From positions 62,001 to 126,000 of the forward strand of contig CANBFE010000006.1 of NCBI GenBank assembly GCA_947367855.1: a stretch of DNA of 64,000 bases, in the 5' to 3' direction. The position numbers were made by a program, and so were the translations under genes. The notes below the pieces were generated by a model. It made no database searches and was not told the origin of the DNA. It saw only the letters and a list, made by a program, of their open reading frames with translations. The stretch is from an uncultured Lachnospiraceae bacterium. GTDB lineage: Bacteria > Bacillota > Clostridia > Lachnospirales > Lachnospiraceae. The first letter of the stretch is position 1. Each line of letters begins with the position of its first letter. This document shows, in pieces, positions 51,145 to 59,506 of the stretch.

Positions 51145-51180
51145 GAAACTTAGAATTTGACGAAACTTACCCTGTCAGGG
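51145..51180. promoter_or_regulatory. Repeats and small palindrome upstream of the tubulin-like gene
   Basis: In the 94-base space between the vWA gene and the tubulin-like gene, GAAACTTA occurs twice (51145-51152 and 51162-51169, 17 bases apart) and is followed by the palindrome CCCTG-T-CAGGG (51170-51180). This could be a protein-binding site or an RNA processing or stability hairpin. I see no convincing promoter boxes here. Confidence 0.35.
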
Positions 51181-51189
51181 CATTTCTGC

Positions 51190-53205
51190 TTAATATTCTG
51201 TCTCATCCGGAATATACATGACCCGCATGCCCTTGGTGAAATCGATATCGCTGCTGATGTCTACCTCCATCTCGCTGTCCAGGCGAATCTTCTTATCCTT
51301 TACATCCGGATTCACATCCGTATAGTAGCCGTTCTTCGACACCAGATAGATATAACTGTCCTTCTCCCCATGGATGAAATAGGTGTTCTTTATGTCGATG
51401 CCCACATTCTCACGGATGGTCAGGCAGTGCCCTATCATCATTTTGCCCCGGCCGCCCTCAAAGGTATTGGGATTGCCGATGACGCCGTCCTCATTATAGG
51501 GAATAATCTGTATGCGGCCATTAATCGGCACACTGCCTTTTTTCCTGGCCACCAACAGGACAATCACCAGAACCAATGCTGCCACCGCAGCCAGGATGGC
51601 CAACAGTACAGGCAGCATGTTAATTGTCTTCAGGATGACCCGTACCTCGACGGAACCGCCGCTGCTGTTGGAAGCGGTCACGAACAGTTCTCCGCCCTTG
51701 CCGATTTCCTTAATCTTTATGTTCAGATTCTCCCCCTCCACAGACACCACTGAACTGTCGAAATCCGACTGCGTGATGCTATAGGACAGGCTTGCATCCT
51801 CTGAATCCGAGAACACAGAACTTAAGTCAAAGAGATAATCCGCTTTGGTGAACGGAATTGTCCTGGTGATTTCAATGGGATTTTCACTGGCAACTGGCAA
51901 CGATCCTCCAGCGCTAAGCCTGGCCGTCTCGGAGGTCACTGTCAGATTGTCGATCTGGCAATAGGAATAGACATCGTATTCTGCCCCCTGTGCCAGATGG
52001 AAAATGTACTCTGCCTGCTGATTATTAACTGCCATCTCGTAATCATCAGCGGTTCCTGAACTGACATCCGTAATGACTACATGTATGGGATAATCCTGAT
52101 AAATCGCCATGTCTGTTATCACGGTTCCCATATTTGAAATCTGTGCACCGATTACCACATCAGAATCGGCAAATACCGGGTTGCCGGAATTGAAATTCTG
52201 AGCAATGGTCAGATCCGAATTATAGATCATCTCAATTTTAATGCTGTCCCCGGGGATGCCTTTCACAATCAGCTTCCACTCACCTGCTTCCGGATTCTGT
52301 ATCTTAAGAACGGAGAAGGTCTGAGCAGTGATCTTCATGGCGTTCAGTTCCGCTTCAGTATATGCTATCCCGCTTGGTTGGTACAGCATATAGCGGGTGT
52401 TCGGATTCAGGGTACTGATGATGATATTGGCTTCCTCGACACCGATTCTGGGAATATTGAAAGGAATCTCCCCTTCGCCGCTTTCCGGAATCACCATGTC
52501 GCCTAACACGATGGTCTCTGTAGAGTAGATGATACTGTAGAACTGGCTGAAGACCTCTTTCAGATCATCTGCGCTCCTGACTTCCACACTGGTGCCCCCG
52601 GTGGCAGAAGAAATCTCCTGCAGCTCCGCCGGATCAGCGTCGCCGTTGGTATTGAGACAGACGGAATAGATCTTATATCCGTTTGCCCTTGCGATATTGA
52701 TGGCATTTTCCCTGCTGGCATAGGACTCCTGCAGCCTGTCATCGTTTCCGCCTAAATCCGTATTGCCGTCGGAAAGAAGAATGACTGCTGACGGCAGGGA
52801 AGGATTTCCCGAGTCTTGCAGCATCTGTACTGCGGTCTCAATGGCCTTGCCTATATTCGTATCCCCTCTGCTGCCGACGCGCCTCACCTCCTGGGAAAGA
52901 GCCGTCTTGTCATTCAATCCCTCAATGGCCGTGATGTCCCTCTGGAGTATGACATCCTCATCGAACGCCACAGCCCCCATGTAATTGCCGCTCTCCGTGG
53001 CAAGTCCCAGGAACAAATCCATAGCGTCATACCGCAGGCTGGAGCCATCCGTCTTCGCCATGGAACCGCTCTCGTCCATGACGAAAACCACATTCATACG
53101 GTTCGCATTCGGCGTGTCCACTGCAAAGGCCGTTATGGAACCTGCCAACGACAGCAGCAGGGCAAATGCCGTCAGCAATCCTGTCAAAACTTTTCTCTGT
53201 CTCAT
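51190..53205 (-). CDS. Secreted-and-anchored vWA protein with cytoplasmic tail, 671 aa
   Basis: A signal peptide occupies residues 1-28 (LTGLLTAFALLLSLAGSITA core). The vWA domain (about 36-235) has a complete metal site: DESGS, Thr in GDTNIG, and LLSDGNTD. Beta-sandwich regions follow to about 525, then one membrane helix (LPVLLAILAAVAALVLVIVLLV, 22 residues in part). A beta-rich cytoplasmic domain of about 110 residues ends the protein. The architecture is that of an external sensor or adhesin that signals inward. It is the second gene of the operon, 31 bases after the acidic membrane protein. The partner recognised outside is unknown. The cytoplasmic domain has no family I can name; it is not a clear FHA domain. 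Confidence 0.82.
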   Translation of the reverse strand: MRQRKVLTGLLTAFALLLSLAGSITAFAVDTPNANRMNVVFVMDESGSMAKTDGSSLRYDAMDLFLGLATESGNYMGAVAFDEDVILQRDITAIEGLNDKTALSQEVRRVGSRGDTNIGKAIETAVQMLQDSGNPSLPSAVILLSDGNTDLGGNDDRLQESYASRENAINIARANGYKIYSVCLNTNGDADPAELQEISSATGGTSVEVRSADDLKEVFSQFYSIIYSTETIVLGDMVIPESGEGEIPFNIPRIGVEEANIIISTLNPNTRYMLYQPSGIAYTEAELNAMKITAQTFSVLKIQNPEAGEWKLIVKGIPGDSIKIEMIYNSDLTIAQNFNSGNPVFADSDVVIGAQISNMGTVITDMAIYQDYPIHVVITDVSSGTADDYEMAVNNQQAEYIFHLAQGAEYDVYSYCQIDNLTVTSETARLSAGGSLPVASENPIEITRTIPFTKADYLFDLSSVFSDSEDASLSYSITQSDFDSSVVSVEGENLNIKIKEIGKGGELFVTASNSSGGSVEVRVILKTINMLPVLLAILAAVAALVLVIVLLVARKKGSVPINGRIQIIPYNEDGVIGNPNTFEGGRGKMMIGHCLTIRENVGIDIKNTYFIHGEKDSYIYLVSKNGYYTDVNPDVKDKKIRLDSEMEVDISSDIDFTKGMRVMYIPDETEY

Positions 53206-53236
53206 AATCCCTATCCCTTCATATGTTCGTTATCGA

Positions 53237-53644
53237 TTATTCGATGTACTCGCTCCGGGAAGCTTCGTCTTCCCCATTCGTCTCCCCGGTTCCCTGAGTC
53301 CCTTCCGGGTCCTGATTTTCCCCGGATTCTTCAGCCTCCCCGGTTCCCTGGAATGCCTCGGACTCTTTCGAGCTTTCGCTGCCCTCCGTCTTCCGGGCAT
53401 CTTCTTCCTGTCGACGCACAGGCATGCCTTCTTCCCCCACTGTATCCCATGCTTTCACGTTATCCGCAATATGCCTGCTCCGCATCATGAATCCCATGGT
53501 CACCACCAGGGCGCTCACCATGATCAGAGCCACATCAAGAATGGGAACCATCCACTTCCTGTCCTTCTCCGATCCGGCAAGAAACAGCCATGCCAGGAAC
53601 AGAATAATCAGAAGAATCCCCAGTACCACAAATACCATTTTCAA
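53237..53644 (-). CDS. Two-helix membrane protein with acidic tail, 135 aa (first gene of the operon)
   Basis: Two membrane helices (about 2-24 and 33-54) are followed by a disordered, very acidic tail of about 75 residues rich in Glu, Gly and Ser. The start is TTG at 53644: AGGAGGG lies exactly 7 bases before it, whereas the next ATG at 53638 is 13 bases away. The TTG may set a low translation level. No family is recognisable. It is the promoter-proximal gene of the tubulin/GTPase/vWA operon, with the promoter at 53690-53718. A role as a small scaffold or regulator of the assembly is a guess. Confidence 0.65.
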   Translation of the reverse strand: MKMVFVVLGILLIILFLAWLFLAGSEKDRKWMVPILDVALIMVSALVVTMGFMMRSRHIADNVKAWDTVGEEGMPVRRQEEDARKTEGSESSKESEAFQGTGEAEESGENQDPEGTQGTGETNGEDEASRSEYIE

Positions 53645-53689
53645 AACTGTACCCTCCTCATATCATAAAAACAGCATATAGCTGATATA

Positions 53690-53718
53690 ATTCTAACAAT
53701 TAGCATATATTTTGTCAA
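53690..53718 (-). promoter_or_regulatory. Promoter of the nine-gene tubulin/GTPase/vWA operon
   Basis: On the minus strand TTGACA (53718-53713), a 17-base spacer and TAGAAT (53695-53690). The start would be near 53683, giving a leader of about 40 bases that ends in AGGAGGG. No similar promoter is evident inside the operon. Confidence 0.8.
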
Positions 53719-53795
53719 CATTATTCTACAAAAAGCATGACTGCAGAAAAATAATACACGCTCCGGCATTATTGAGGATGAAACAGCATAAGAAA

Positions 53796-53820
53796 GGCGG
53801 CCCTGCAAATATGGGCCGCC
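53796..53820 (-). terminator. Terminator after the PadR-linked genes
   Basis: GGCGGCCC (53796-53803) and GGGCCGCC (53813-53820) form a perfect 8-bp stem with a 9-base loop. On the minus strand it is followed by TTTCTT. It ends the padR-DUF2812 run before the next promoter. Confidence 0.65.
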
Positions 53821-53873
53821 ATACTGAAATTTCCTTTATATGAAAGAAGCATAATCACTCCGGTCTCCGGGCA

Positions 53874-54284
53874 TTATGGTTCCGAGCTTATCTCAAAGCC
53901 GCCTCTGTGATTATCGGCTTCAATCAGTACACTTACCTTTCCCTGGACTTCCACGTCAAAATTGTTCGTTCCCATGTCATTTTCGGAAAAGATCACATTG
54001 CCCTCCTTGTCTTTCACCTGAATGGAAATGGTCCCTGACTGGGTTTCCACCCGGATATGCAGCATGTCTCCCTCCGGATGTATATTTTTCCACATTTTAC
54101 CGTCCAGGGAACGATAACTGCCGCTCCAGCTGCTCCGTCCCTCACTGCCTACATAACCGATCCTGACAGCGCTGCGGAAGCTTCCGCTCCCCAACCGAAG
54201 CACCAGGAAAAAGACCATAACCGCCACCGGTATCATAAGAATCATCAGTTTTGCGTTTTTGGGTTTATTCTTCATTTTCATCAT
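53874..54284 (-). CDS. Membrane-anchored small beta-sandwich protein, 136 aa
   Basis: One N-terminal membrane helix (LMILMIPVAVMVFFLVLRLG, about 13-32) anchors an external domain of about 100 residues with the pattern of a beta-sandwich (MLHIRVETQSGTISIQVKD, then VQGKVSVLIEADNHRGGFEI). No lipobox or catalytic motif is seen. Comparable small anchored proteins sometimes accompany DUF2812-type proteins and PadR regulators. It starts 18 bases after the DUF2812-like gene. The exact start is uncertain, because three ATG codons cluster after GAGGAGG. Function unknown. Confidence 0.6.
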   Translation of the reverse strand: MMKMKNKPKNAKLMILMIPVAVMVFFLVLRLGSGSFRSAVRIGYVGSEGRSSWSGSYRSLDGKMWKNIHPEGDMLHIRVETQSGTISIQVKDKEGNVIFSENDMGTNNFDVEVQGKVSVLIEADNHRGGFEISSEP

Positions 54285-54302
54285 TCCTCCTCATTCTCCC
54301 CT

Positions 54303-54890
54303 TTACCATTCCTCCGTTTTGGCCAGTTTCCGCATTCGAACCGCCTCCGCCTGATACAGAATTACCGGTATCAGAAACGGAACCGAGAAAACCCCCCATA
54401 ACCAGGCCCGCATCAAAATGCCCGCTGCGGAAAACAGAAGTACCGTAAACAAATAGGGTTTCTGCAATGTCCTGCAGTATCCTGCCCTGTCATCATACGT
54501 GGTATGAAGCGCAAAGGGCTTTCCGTCATTCTCCTTTTCAACAATCAGAAGCTCACGGTTAAACGTAGTGAAATCGGCGGCAATCTTCCCGCCCTTTTCT
54601 GCCCAGGGGCGGAACCGGATCTTTCCCAGGGAATAGTTGAGATTGATATTCTTGTAAAATACCCTGTAGCCCGCGTCCTCCAGAAACCCGCAGTATTCTC
54701 CTGCCCCCTCTCCCCCCATGTGTCCGATAAATTCCACACAGTACGCAAACTTCCCTGCCTGGCAGGTCTCAAACTCATACAGCAGCTTCCCTGTACGGAC
54801 AAGCCTGTATCCCCCATGAGCCATTTTGTTCAGCCATCTTTCCTGCATGGTCAGCAGGCCTCCAAAAAAGCGATACCGTTTCTTTCTCAT
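54303..54890 (-). CDS. DUF2812-type membrane protein, 195 aa
   Basis: The N-terminal half matches the style of DUF2812 proteins (ERWLNKMAHGGYRLVRTGKLLYEFE, then FLEDAGYRVFYKN). Two membrane helices follow at about 143-182 and a short basic tail ends it. DUF2812 genes commonly lie next to PadR regulators in Firmicutes; their biochemical role is unknown. AGGAGG is 6 bases before the ATG at 54890. It lies 81 bases after padR and is probably in the same transcript. Confidence 0.75.
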   Translation of the reverse strand: MRKKRYRFFGGLLTMQERWLNKMAHGGYRLVRTGKLLYEFETCQAGKFAYCVEFIGHMGGEGAGEYCGFLEDAGYRVFYKNINLNYSLGKIRFRPWAEKGGKIAADFTTFNRELLIVEKENDGKPFALHTTYDDRAGYCRTLQKPYLFTVLLFSAAGILMRAWLWGVFSVPFLIPVILYQAEAVRMRKLAKTEEW

Positions 54891-54971
54891 CCCGCACCTC
54901 CTCGTATTTTATACTGCACACCGATTGAATTTGCAGTGCAACCCGACTGCAGACCGCCAGGCTGTCTTAAT

Positions 54972-55319
54972 TTAGCGATTGACAGTTCCCTGCGGGCCGC
55001 CCATTATTTCGGCTGCAGTCTCTGCCAGTTCCCGAATCCGCCCCAATTCCTTCTCCGCTGCCGCTTTGCCCAGGGAGGTGATGATATAAGATTTCTTCCT
55101 GCCTCCGCTGTCGTCACAGGGTTCTATCCACCCCTTCTCCTGCAGGGAATTCAACGCTCCGTACAGGGTTCCCGCCCCCAGGGAAAGCCTTCCGTCAGTT
55201 TTCTCTTCGATAAACTGCATGACCGCATAACCGTGCTTCGGCGTATAAAGGGACAACAGAATATAAAATGTCACCTCCGTAAGCGCGCCGCCTTTCACAT
55301 GATCCCTCATCCGCACCAT
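54972..55319 (-). CDS. PadR family transcriptional regulator, 115 aa
   Basis: The winged-helix core is clear: TEVTFYILLSLYTPKHGYAVMQFIEEKTDGRLSLGAGTLYGAL has the PadR pattern GYxxxxxIxxxTxGxxxxxxGTLYxxLxxLxxxG. The short C-terminal helix puts it in the PadR-s2 group. TTG at 55328, ATG at 55319 and ATG at 55310 are possible starts; 55319 is preferred. The perfect inverted repeat around its own promoter (55347-55388) is a likely autoregulatory operator. It controls the DUF2812-type gene and the small anchored protein; whether it also acts on the tubulin operon is unknown. Confidence 0.88.
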   Translation of the reverse strand: MVRMRDHVKGGALTEVTFYILLSLYTPKHGYAVMQFIEEKTDGRLSLGAGTLYGALNSLQEKGWIEPCDDSGGRKKSYIITSLGKAAAEKELGRIRELAETAAEIMGGPQGTVNR

Positions 55320-55346
55320 CTTTCTCAAGCGTAATGTCTTGGATAT

Positions 55347-55395
55347 CTATTACGTTTACTGTAATAATTATATCAGTAAACGTAATAGCTGTCAA
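55347..55395 (-). promoter_or_regulatory. padR promoter embedded in a perfect inverted-repeat operator
   Basis: On the minus strand TTGACA (55395-55390), a 17-base spacer and TATAAT (55372-55367). The 15-bp arms CTATTACGTTTACTG (55347-55361) and its exact complement (55374-55388) flank the -10 box, with a 12-base centre. One arm fills the spacer and the other covers the transcription start, so a bound dimer would exclude RNA polymerase. Confidence 0.85.
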
Positions 55396-55465
55396 TCGTG
55401 AGTTTCACAAACTCCTTTACCGCACTGGCATCTCCATACCGATTAGTTCATAATATAGGCAAAAT

Positions 55466-55580
55466 CGAGTAGGGGAATGGCCTTCTCCACTACTCGCCGC
55501 ACGCCTGTGCGCCACCTGGGTGGCATATTTCCTTGCATGGACCTGTGCATATAAAAAGACATATGCTCCGCCTGCATATG
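55466..55580. other. Hairpin-rich spacer between the ABC permease and padR
   Basis: Three hairpins follow one another: CGAGTAG/CTACTCG (55466-55472 and 55490-55496) with extra inner pairs, GCCACC-TG-GGTGGC (55511-55524), and GCATAT/ATATGC (55547-55552 and 55561-55566). No coding potential is seen in 55396-55666. The first hairpin could end transcription of the ABC operon, but the T-run is poor; an untranslated RNA or a decayed element is also possible. Confidence 0.4.
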
Positions 55581-55666
55581 CCCTTTGTAGTGCCTGTGAA
55601 ATGATAAAATTATAGATCTGCTCCCTTTCAGATTTCAGAATATTCCTCCGACACCCGCTCTGCTTC

Positions 55667-57283
55667 CTACCGCAGCCGAAATGTCCGCGGCGCGATTCTT
55701 CTGCTCACAAAAAACAAAATTACCGCTGCCGCAGCAGCAGCGCACACCCAGGGCAGCGCCGCAGTCAGATTCCTGCGCACAAATAAAATCAGGAGACTGA
55801 ACAGGCTCTCCAGATAGCCAAGCGCCTTGAACACGGGGCTTTTTGCCGTAAGATCCGCCCCATACGGCTGTATTAAGTAATACACAATGCATTCATATGT
55901 CTCCCAGAACACCAAAAACACAATGCACACCGCCGCCAGCTTCACCACCGTATCCACAGGCAGGGACAGGCCTGAAATGAACAGCATCAGCAACAGGTTT
56001 GCAATAATTCCCGCCGCAGCCCACAGATCTCCCTTAAGCAGGTACAGATACCGCCGCAGCATACTGTTCCTGATAAATTCCGGTGTTGCGATATGATGGT
56101 AAAGCATGTGCAGATCTATATTGCGGAAATAAACCTGCAGCAGCCTGCTCCCAAAGGACATGGAGGTTGCAAAGGCAATCAGCACCGGTGAATAATCCAG
56201 TACCGTGTCCGATGTGACAGGCAGCCAGCCAAACCGAATGCCCAGGCCAAGAAGCCCGCCGATCAAAAGCATCACCAACACAGTGTCACGCCTTTGTTTT
56301 CGCAGCGCCTTACCAAAGCGCCTGAAAAATGCCAGCTCCAGATACCGCTCCGGCGTCTCCCCGCAATGTGATTTAAAAAATTCTCTGTTTTCCTCCCAGC
56401 CTGATTCCAGAAGACCGTTTTCCTCCTCGCCCACAGAGCTGCCCCGGACAACAAGCTGAAAGGTCACAAGGCTCTGATTCGCATACCGCACAGCGATCTT
56501 CTTGTAATCCGAATAATGCAGATGATATCTCCAGCAAAGCAGCGACAGCACAAGACTCGCAGCGCCAACCGCTGCCAACACCCCTGAACCCAATGCCATT
56601 TTTTCATACAATCCAAAAAACGCCCCCACATAGGCAAGCACAATCAGCAGAAATGCCGTCAGACGGCGCGCAGGCTTGCCCGGCAGCCTTCCCTTTTTCC
56701 GATAAACATGCAGATAAATCACATTGCCGCACAGCACACAGAACAGCTTCAGCAGTATCATGGCGGCAGTCATTCCCCAGTCCCGGAACAGATAGCAGAG
56801 CACCGGAAACAGCATCACACTGGAGAAAAACGCATTCTTAAGCGCCTTATACCGATAATAGGTAACCGGATTTACCATAAAATGGTTCAAAAACGTATAG
56901 TCCTCCGCCGTTGTCTTAAACAACCCGCACTCCATCACAGCCCCGCTGACACATTTCACCAGCAGAAAAAGCATGAGATAAACTCCCGGCGTAACTCTCT
57001 CCTCCTGCAGAAACAGATGCGGAAGCGCGCAGAGCAAAACCCATGTACCGAGATTATTGGCCAGAGCTGTTTTGGCGAAGCCAAAGGCCAGACTGAGCAA
57101 GGCCCATAATTTTTTCATCCGGTATTTTTTGTACCAGGATTCCTGAATAATCTTGTTCAATACAGGAAGCCTGCTCAGAAAATACAAAAAGGCGTTTGTC
57201 TGAATCGTCAGATACACTTTTCCGTATACGCTGAATCGGTTTGACATATTTGCGGGCGTATATCCGGACTTCCTCGTTTCCAT
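55667..57283 (-). CDS. ABC transporter permease-like membrane protein, 538 aa
   Basis: A protein with about 10-12 membrane helices and a central soluble segment (about 255-315) rich in charged residues. No substrate-specific motif is visible. It begins just after the ABC ATPase gene (ATG 57283, 6 bases past that gene's stop), with GAGGTG 8 bases upstream, and so forms an operon pair with it. The size and topology resemble permeases of small two-gene ABC exporters of Firmicutes. A GTG at 57292 would overlap the ATPase end and is less likely. It probably exports a lipid, peptide or toxin; the exact cargo is unknown. Confidence 0.75.
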   Translation of the reverse strand: METRKSGYTPANMSNRFSVYGKVYLTIQTNAFLYFLSRLPVLNKIIQESWYKKYRMKKLWALLSLAFGFAKTALANNLGTWVLLCALPHLFLQEERVTPGVYLMLFLLVKCVSGAVMECGLFKTTAEDYTFLNHFMVNPVTYYRYKALKNAFFSSVMLFPVLCYLFRDWGMTAAMILLKLFCVLCGNVIYLHVYRKKGRLPGKPARRLTAFLLIVLAYVGAFFGLYEKMALGSGVLAAVGAASLVLSLLCWRYHLHYSDYKKIAVRYANQSLVTFQLVVRGSSVGEEENGLLESGWEENREFFKSHCGETPERYLELAFFRRFGKALRKQRRDTVLVMLLIGGLLGLGIRFGWLPVTSDTVLDYSPVLIAFATSMSFGSRLLQVYFRNIDLHMLYHHIATPEFIRNSMLRRYLYLLKGDLWAAAGIIANLLLMLFISGLSLPVDTVVKLAAVCIVFLVFWETYECIVYYLIQPYGADLTAKSPVFKALGYLESLFSLLILFVRRNLTAALPWVCAAAAAAVILFFVSRRIAPRTFRLR

Positions 57284-57288
57284 GGTCC

Positions 57289-58059
57289 TCACCTCGCTTC
57301 CGGAGCGGAAGAGTGTTTTTCCGGTTCCTGCGCATTCTTCTGCGTCCCGTCTTCTGTCTGCAGCGCCTGAATAATGTAATTCTCAAACTCCGCGCCATGC
57401 AGATCCAGTTCCTTCACCGCCTCCAGCCTGCCCTCCCGCAGCAGTACGATCTCGTCGCTCATATCCTGCGCAAGCTGCATGATATGCGTGGCCATGATAA
57501 TGATATGTCTTCCCTTCATGCGCAGCAGTGTCTCCTTGATATCGTGGGACACAATGATATCAAAGGAAGAAAGCGGCTCATCCAATAAAATAATTTTGGG
57601 ATTACGGATCAGGCAGCATAGAAGCTGCAGCTTATTCTTCATCCCATAGGAATAATTCTTGATCAGCTTATGGCGGTCCTCCTCGTCCATGTGCATCAGA
57701 TCAAAATAGGAATCGATGTTTTCAGCGCTTTCCTCCGGGGAAAGCCCCTCCTGCATATTCAGTTTTACAAAAAAGTGAACAAACTCATATCCTGTCAGAA
57801 AATCCGGAAGCACCGGCGACGCGGAGACAATGCCTACGTCCTCAAAGGTCAGAGGACGACAGACCCCGTTTTCCTCCAAAACAATCTCCCCGCCCTCAAA
57901 CATCAGATCCTCGTTGATACAGCGGAACAGCGTGGTCTTGCCTGCGCCGTTTCGTCCGAGAATGCTGTATATGGCTCCCTCCTGAAAATCAAAATCTGCC
58001 TGATTCAAAACCACTTTTTTATCAAATTTTTTATAAAGCCGGCGGATAGATAACCGCAT
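57289..58059 (-). CDS. ABC transporter ATP-binding protein, 256 aa
   Basis: The nucleotide-binding subunit for the adjacent permease. Walker A is GRNGAGKTT (about 35-43), the signature is the variant NYSYGMKNKLQLL (in place of LSGGQ), Walker B is IILLDEPLSSFD, and the switch His is in MATHIMQ. The YSYGMKNK-type signature is usual in bacitracin/multidrug-type exporters. A disordered tail (about 235-256) follows the fold. The gene lies 35 bases downstream of rarA. Confidence 0.9.
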   Translation of the reverse strand: MRLSIRRLYKKFDKKVVLNQADFDFQEGAIYSILGRNGAGKTTLFRCINEDLMFEGGEIVLEENGVCRPLTFEDVGIVSASPVLPDFLTGYEFVHFFVKLNMQEGLSPEESAENIDSYFDLMHMDEEDRHKLIKNYSYGMKNKLQLLCCLIRNPKIILLDEPLSSFDIIVSHDIKETLLRMKGRHIIIMATHIMQLAQDMSDEIVLLREGRLEAVKELDLHGAEFENYIIQALQTEDGTQKNAQEPEKHSSAPEAR

Positions 58060-58094
58060 CCCTGCTTCCCCCTCTCCTGTTCTATACTCTCAAC

Positions 58095-59432
58095 TCAGGG
58101 ATGCAGCCGAGCATCCCTGCTGCGCTCAAGCCGCTCCTTCCACAGCTTTTCCGTCCCCTCCTCCGTAGGCAGATAGTAACGCCTGTCCTTTAAACTCTCC
58201 GGAAGACAGTTCATCCTGACAATCTTCTCTTCGGTATCATGCGCATAAATATATCCTTTTCCGTAATCAAGTTCCTCCATCAGGGAAGTAACCGCATTGC
58301 GGATATTCAGGGGCACAGGCTCCGCCAGCTGATTTCTGGCATCGATTTTCGCAGTCTCATAAGCCCTGTAAATAGCGTTGGAGCGGGGCGCCAGGGACAG
58401 GTACACCACCGCCTGTGTCAGGTTCAGATTACACTCCGGCATGCCGTTGAAATGGCAGGCCTGGTAAGCCGCCACGGCGATCTGCAGGGCCTGGCAGTCC
58501 GCCAGTCCGATGTCTTCACTGGCGAAGCGGATGAGCCTCCTGGCAATGTAGAGCGGATCCTCCCCTGCCTCCAGCATCCGAGCCAGCCAGTACACCGCAG
58601 CGTCCGGGTCCGAGTTGCGCATGGACTTGTGAAGGGCAGAGATCAGATTGTAATGCTCCTCTCCGTTTTTATCATATAACAGGGTCTTCTTCCCCAGGCA
58701 CTGCTCCAGTGTATTTTGGGTCACAGTGATGGAGCCGTCCGGGGAAATCTCCCCATTCAGAACGGCCATCTCCAGAGTGTTCAGCGCCGTGCGGGCGTCT
58801 CCATTGGCAAATGCGGCAATGGAAGACAGAAGATTTTCCTCCATATGTACGGTGCTGTTGCCGAATCCCCGTTTATCCGAAAGCGCACGGCCGAGCATGG
58901 CCGTCAGATCTGCCGTTGTCAGCTCCTTCAAGACGAACACCTTGCACCGGGACAGCAGAGCGGCATTGATCTCAAAAGAAGGATTTTCCGTGGTGGCTCC
59001 GATCAGGGTAATGCTCCCCTTTTCCACATAAGGGAGAAATGCGTCCTGCTGGGCCTTGTTGAATCTGTGAATCTCATCCACAAAGCAGAGGGTGCGCATG
59101 CCGTAAACCCGGTTTTCCTCCGCCTGCTTCATGATATCCTTGATTTCCCTGATACCGCTGGTGACTGCGCTGAAGTTTACAAATCCGGACCTGGTGCGGT
59201 TGGCGATGATCCTGGCCAAAGTGGTCTTGCCCACGCCGGGAGGCCCCCAGAAGATCATGGAAGAAATCCTGTCATTTTCCAACATCTGCCGAAGGATCTT
59301 TCCCTCTCCCAACAGATGATTCTGGCCCACATAATCCTCCAAAGACTCAGGGCGCATCCGGTCCGCCAAAGGCGCGGTAAAAGGAACAGGGCTGTATTCG
59401 TCCTGTACGTCAAAAAGGGAAAGCTGGTTCAT
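58095..59432 (-). CDS. rarA: Replication-associated recombination protein A (MgsA/WRNIP1-like AAA+ ATPase), 445 aa
   Basis: An AAA+ ATPase acting at stalled replication forks. Motifs: ESLEDYVGQNHLL at the start, Walker A WGPPGVGKTTLARII, Walker B LCFVDEIHRFNKAQQD, sensor 1 GATTENPSFE, then the C-terminal tetramerisation region with YPSDEDIGL-like RFASEDIGLADCQAL. The length is normal. AAAGGAG lies 5 bases before the ATG at 59432. The promoter is at 59586-59614; its 150-base leader contains a copy of the palindromic repeat element. The ABC pair follows and may be read through. Confidence 0.93.
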   Translation of the reverse strand: MNQLSLFDVQDEYSPVPFTAPLADRMRPESLEDYVGQNHLLGEGKILRQMLENDRISSMIFWGPPGVGKTTLARIIANRTRSGFVNFSAVTSGIREIKDIMKQAEENRVYGMRTLCFVDEIHRFNKAQQDAFLPYVEKGSITLIGATTENPSFEINAALLSRCKVFVLKELTTADLTAMLGRALSDKRGFGNSTVHMEENLLSSIAAFANGDARTALNTLEMAVLNGEISPDGSITVTQNTLEQCLGKKTLLYDKNGEEHYNLISALHKSMRNSDPDAAVYWLARMLEAGEDPLYIARRLIRFASEDIGLADCQALQIAVAAYQACHFNGMPECNLNLTQAVVYLSLAPRSNAIYRAYETAKIDARNQLAEPVPLNIRNAVTSLMEELDYGKGYIYAHDTEEKIVRMNCLPESLKDRRYYLPTEEGTEKLWKERLERSRDARLHP

Positions 59433-59506
59433 GATTGCTCCTTTCCTTCATCTCCTGAACCCCGTTATTTATTCTCACGCTCAATAACATTTGCCAATAT
59501 AGATGT

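Noticed and set aside
51190..51540. FHA domain at the C-terminus of the 671-residue vWA protein
   Set aside because: The domain is beta-rich, but the conserved GR, S..H and N residues of FHA domains are not in place.
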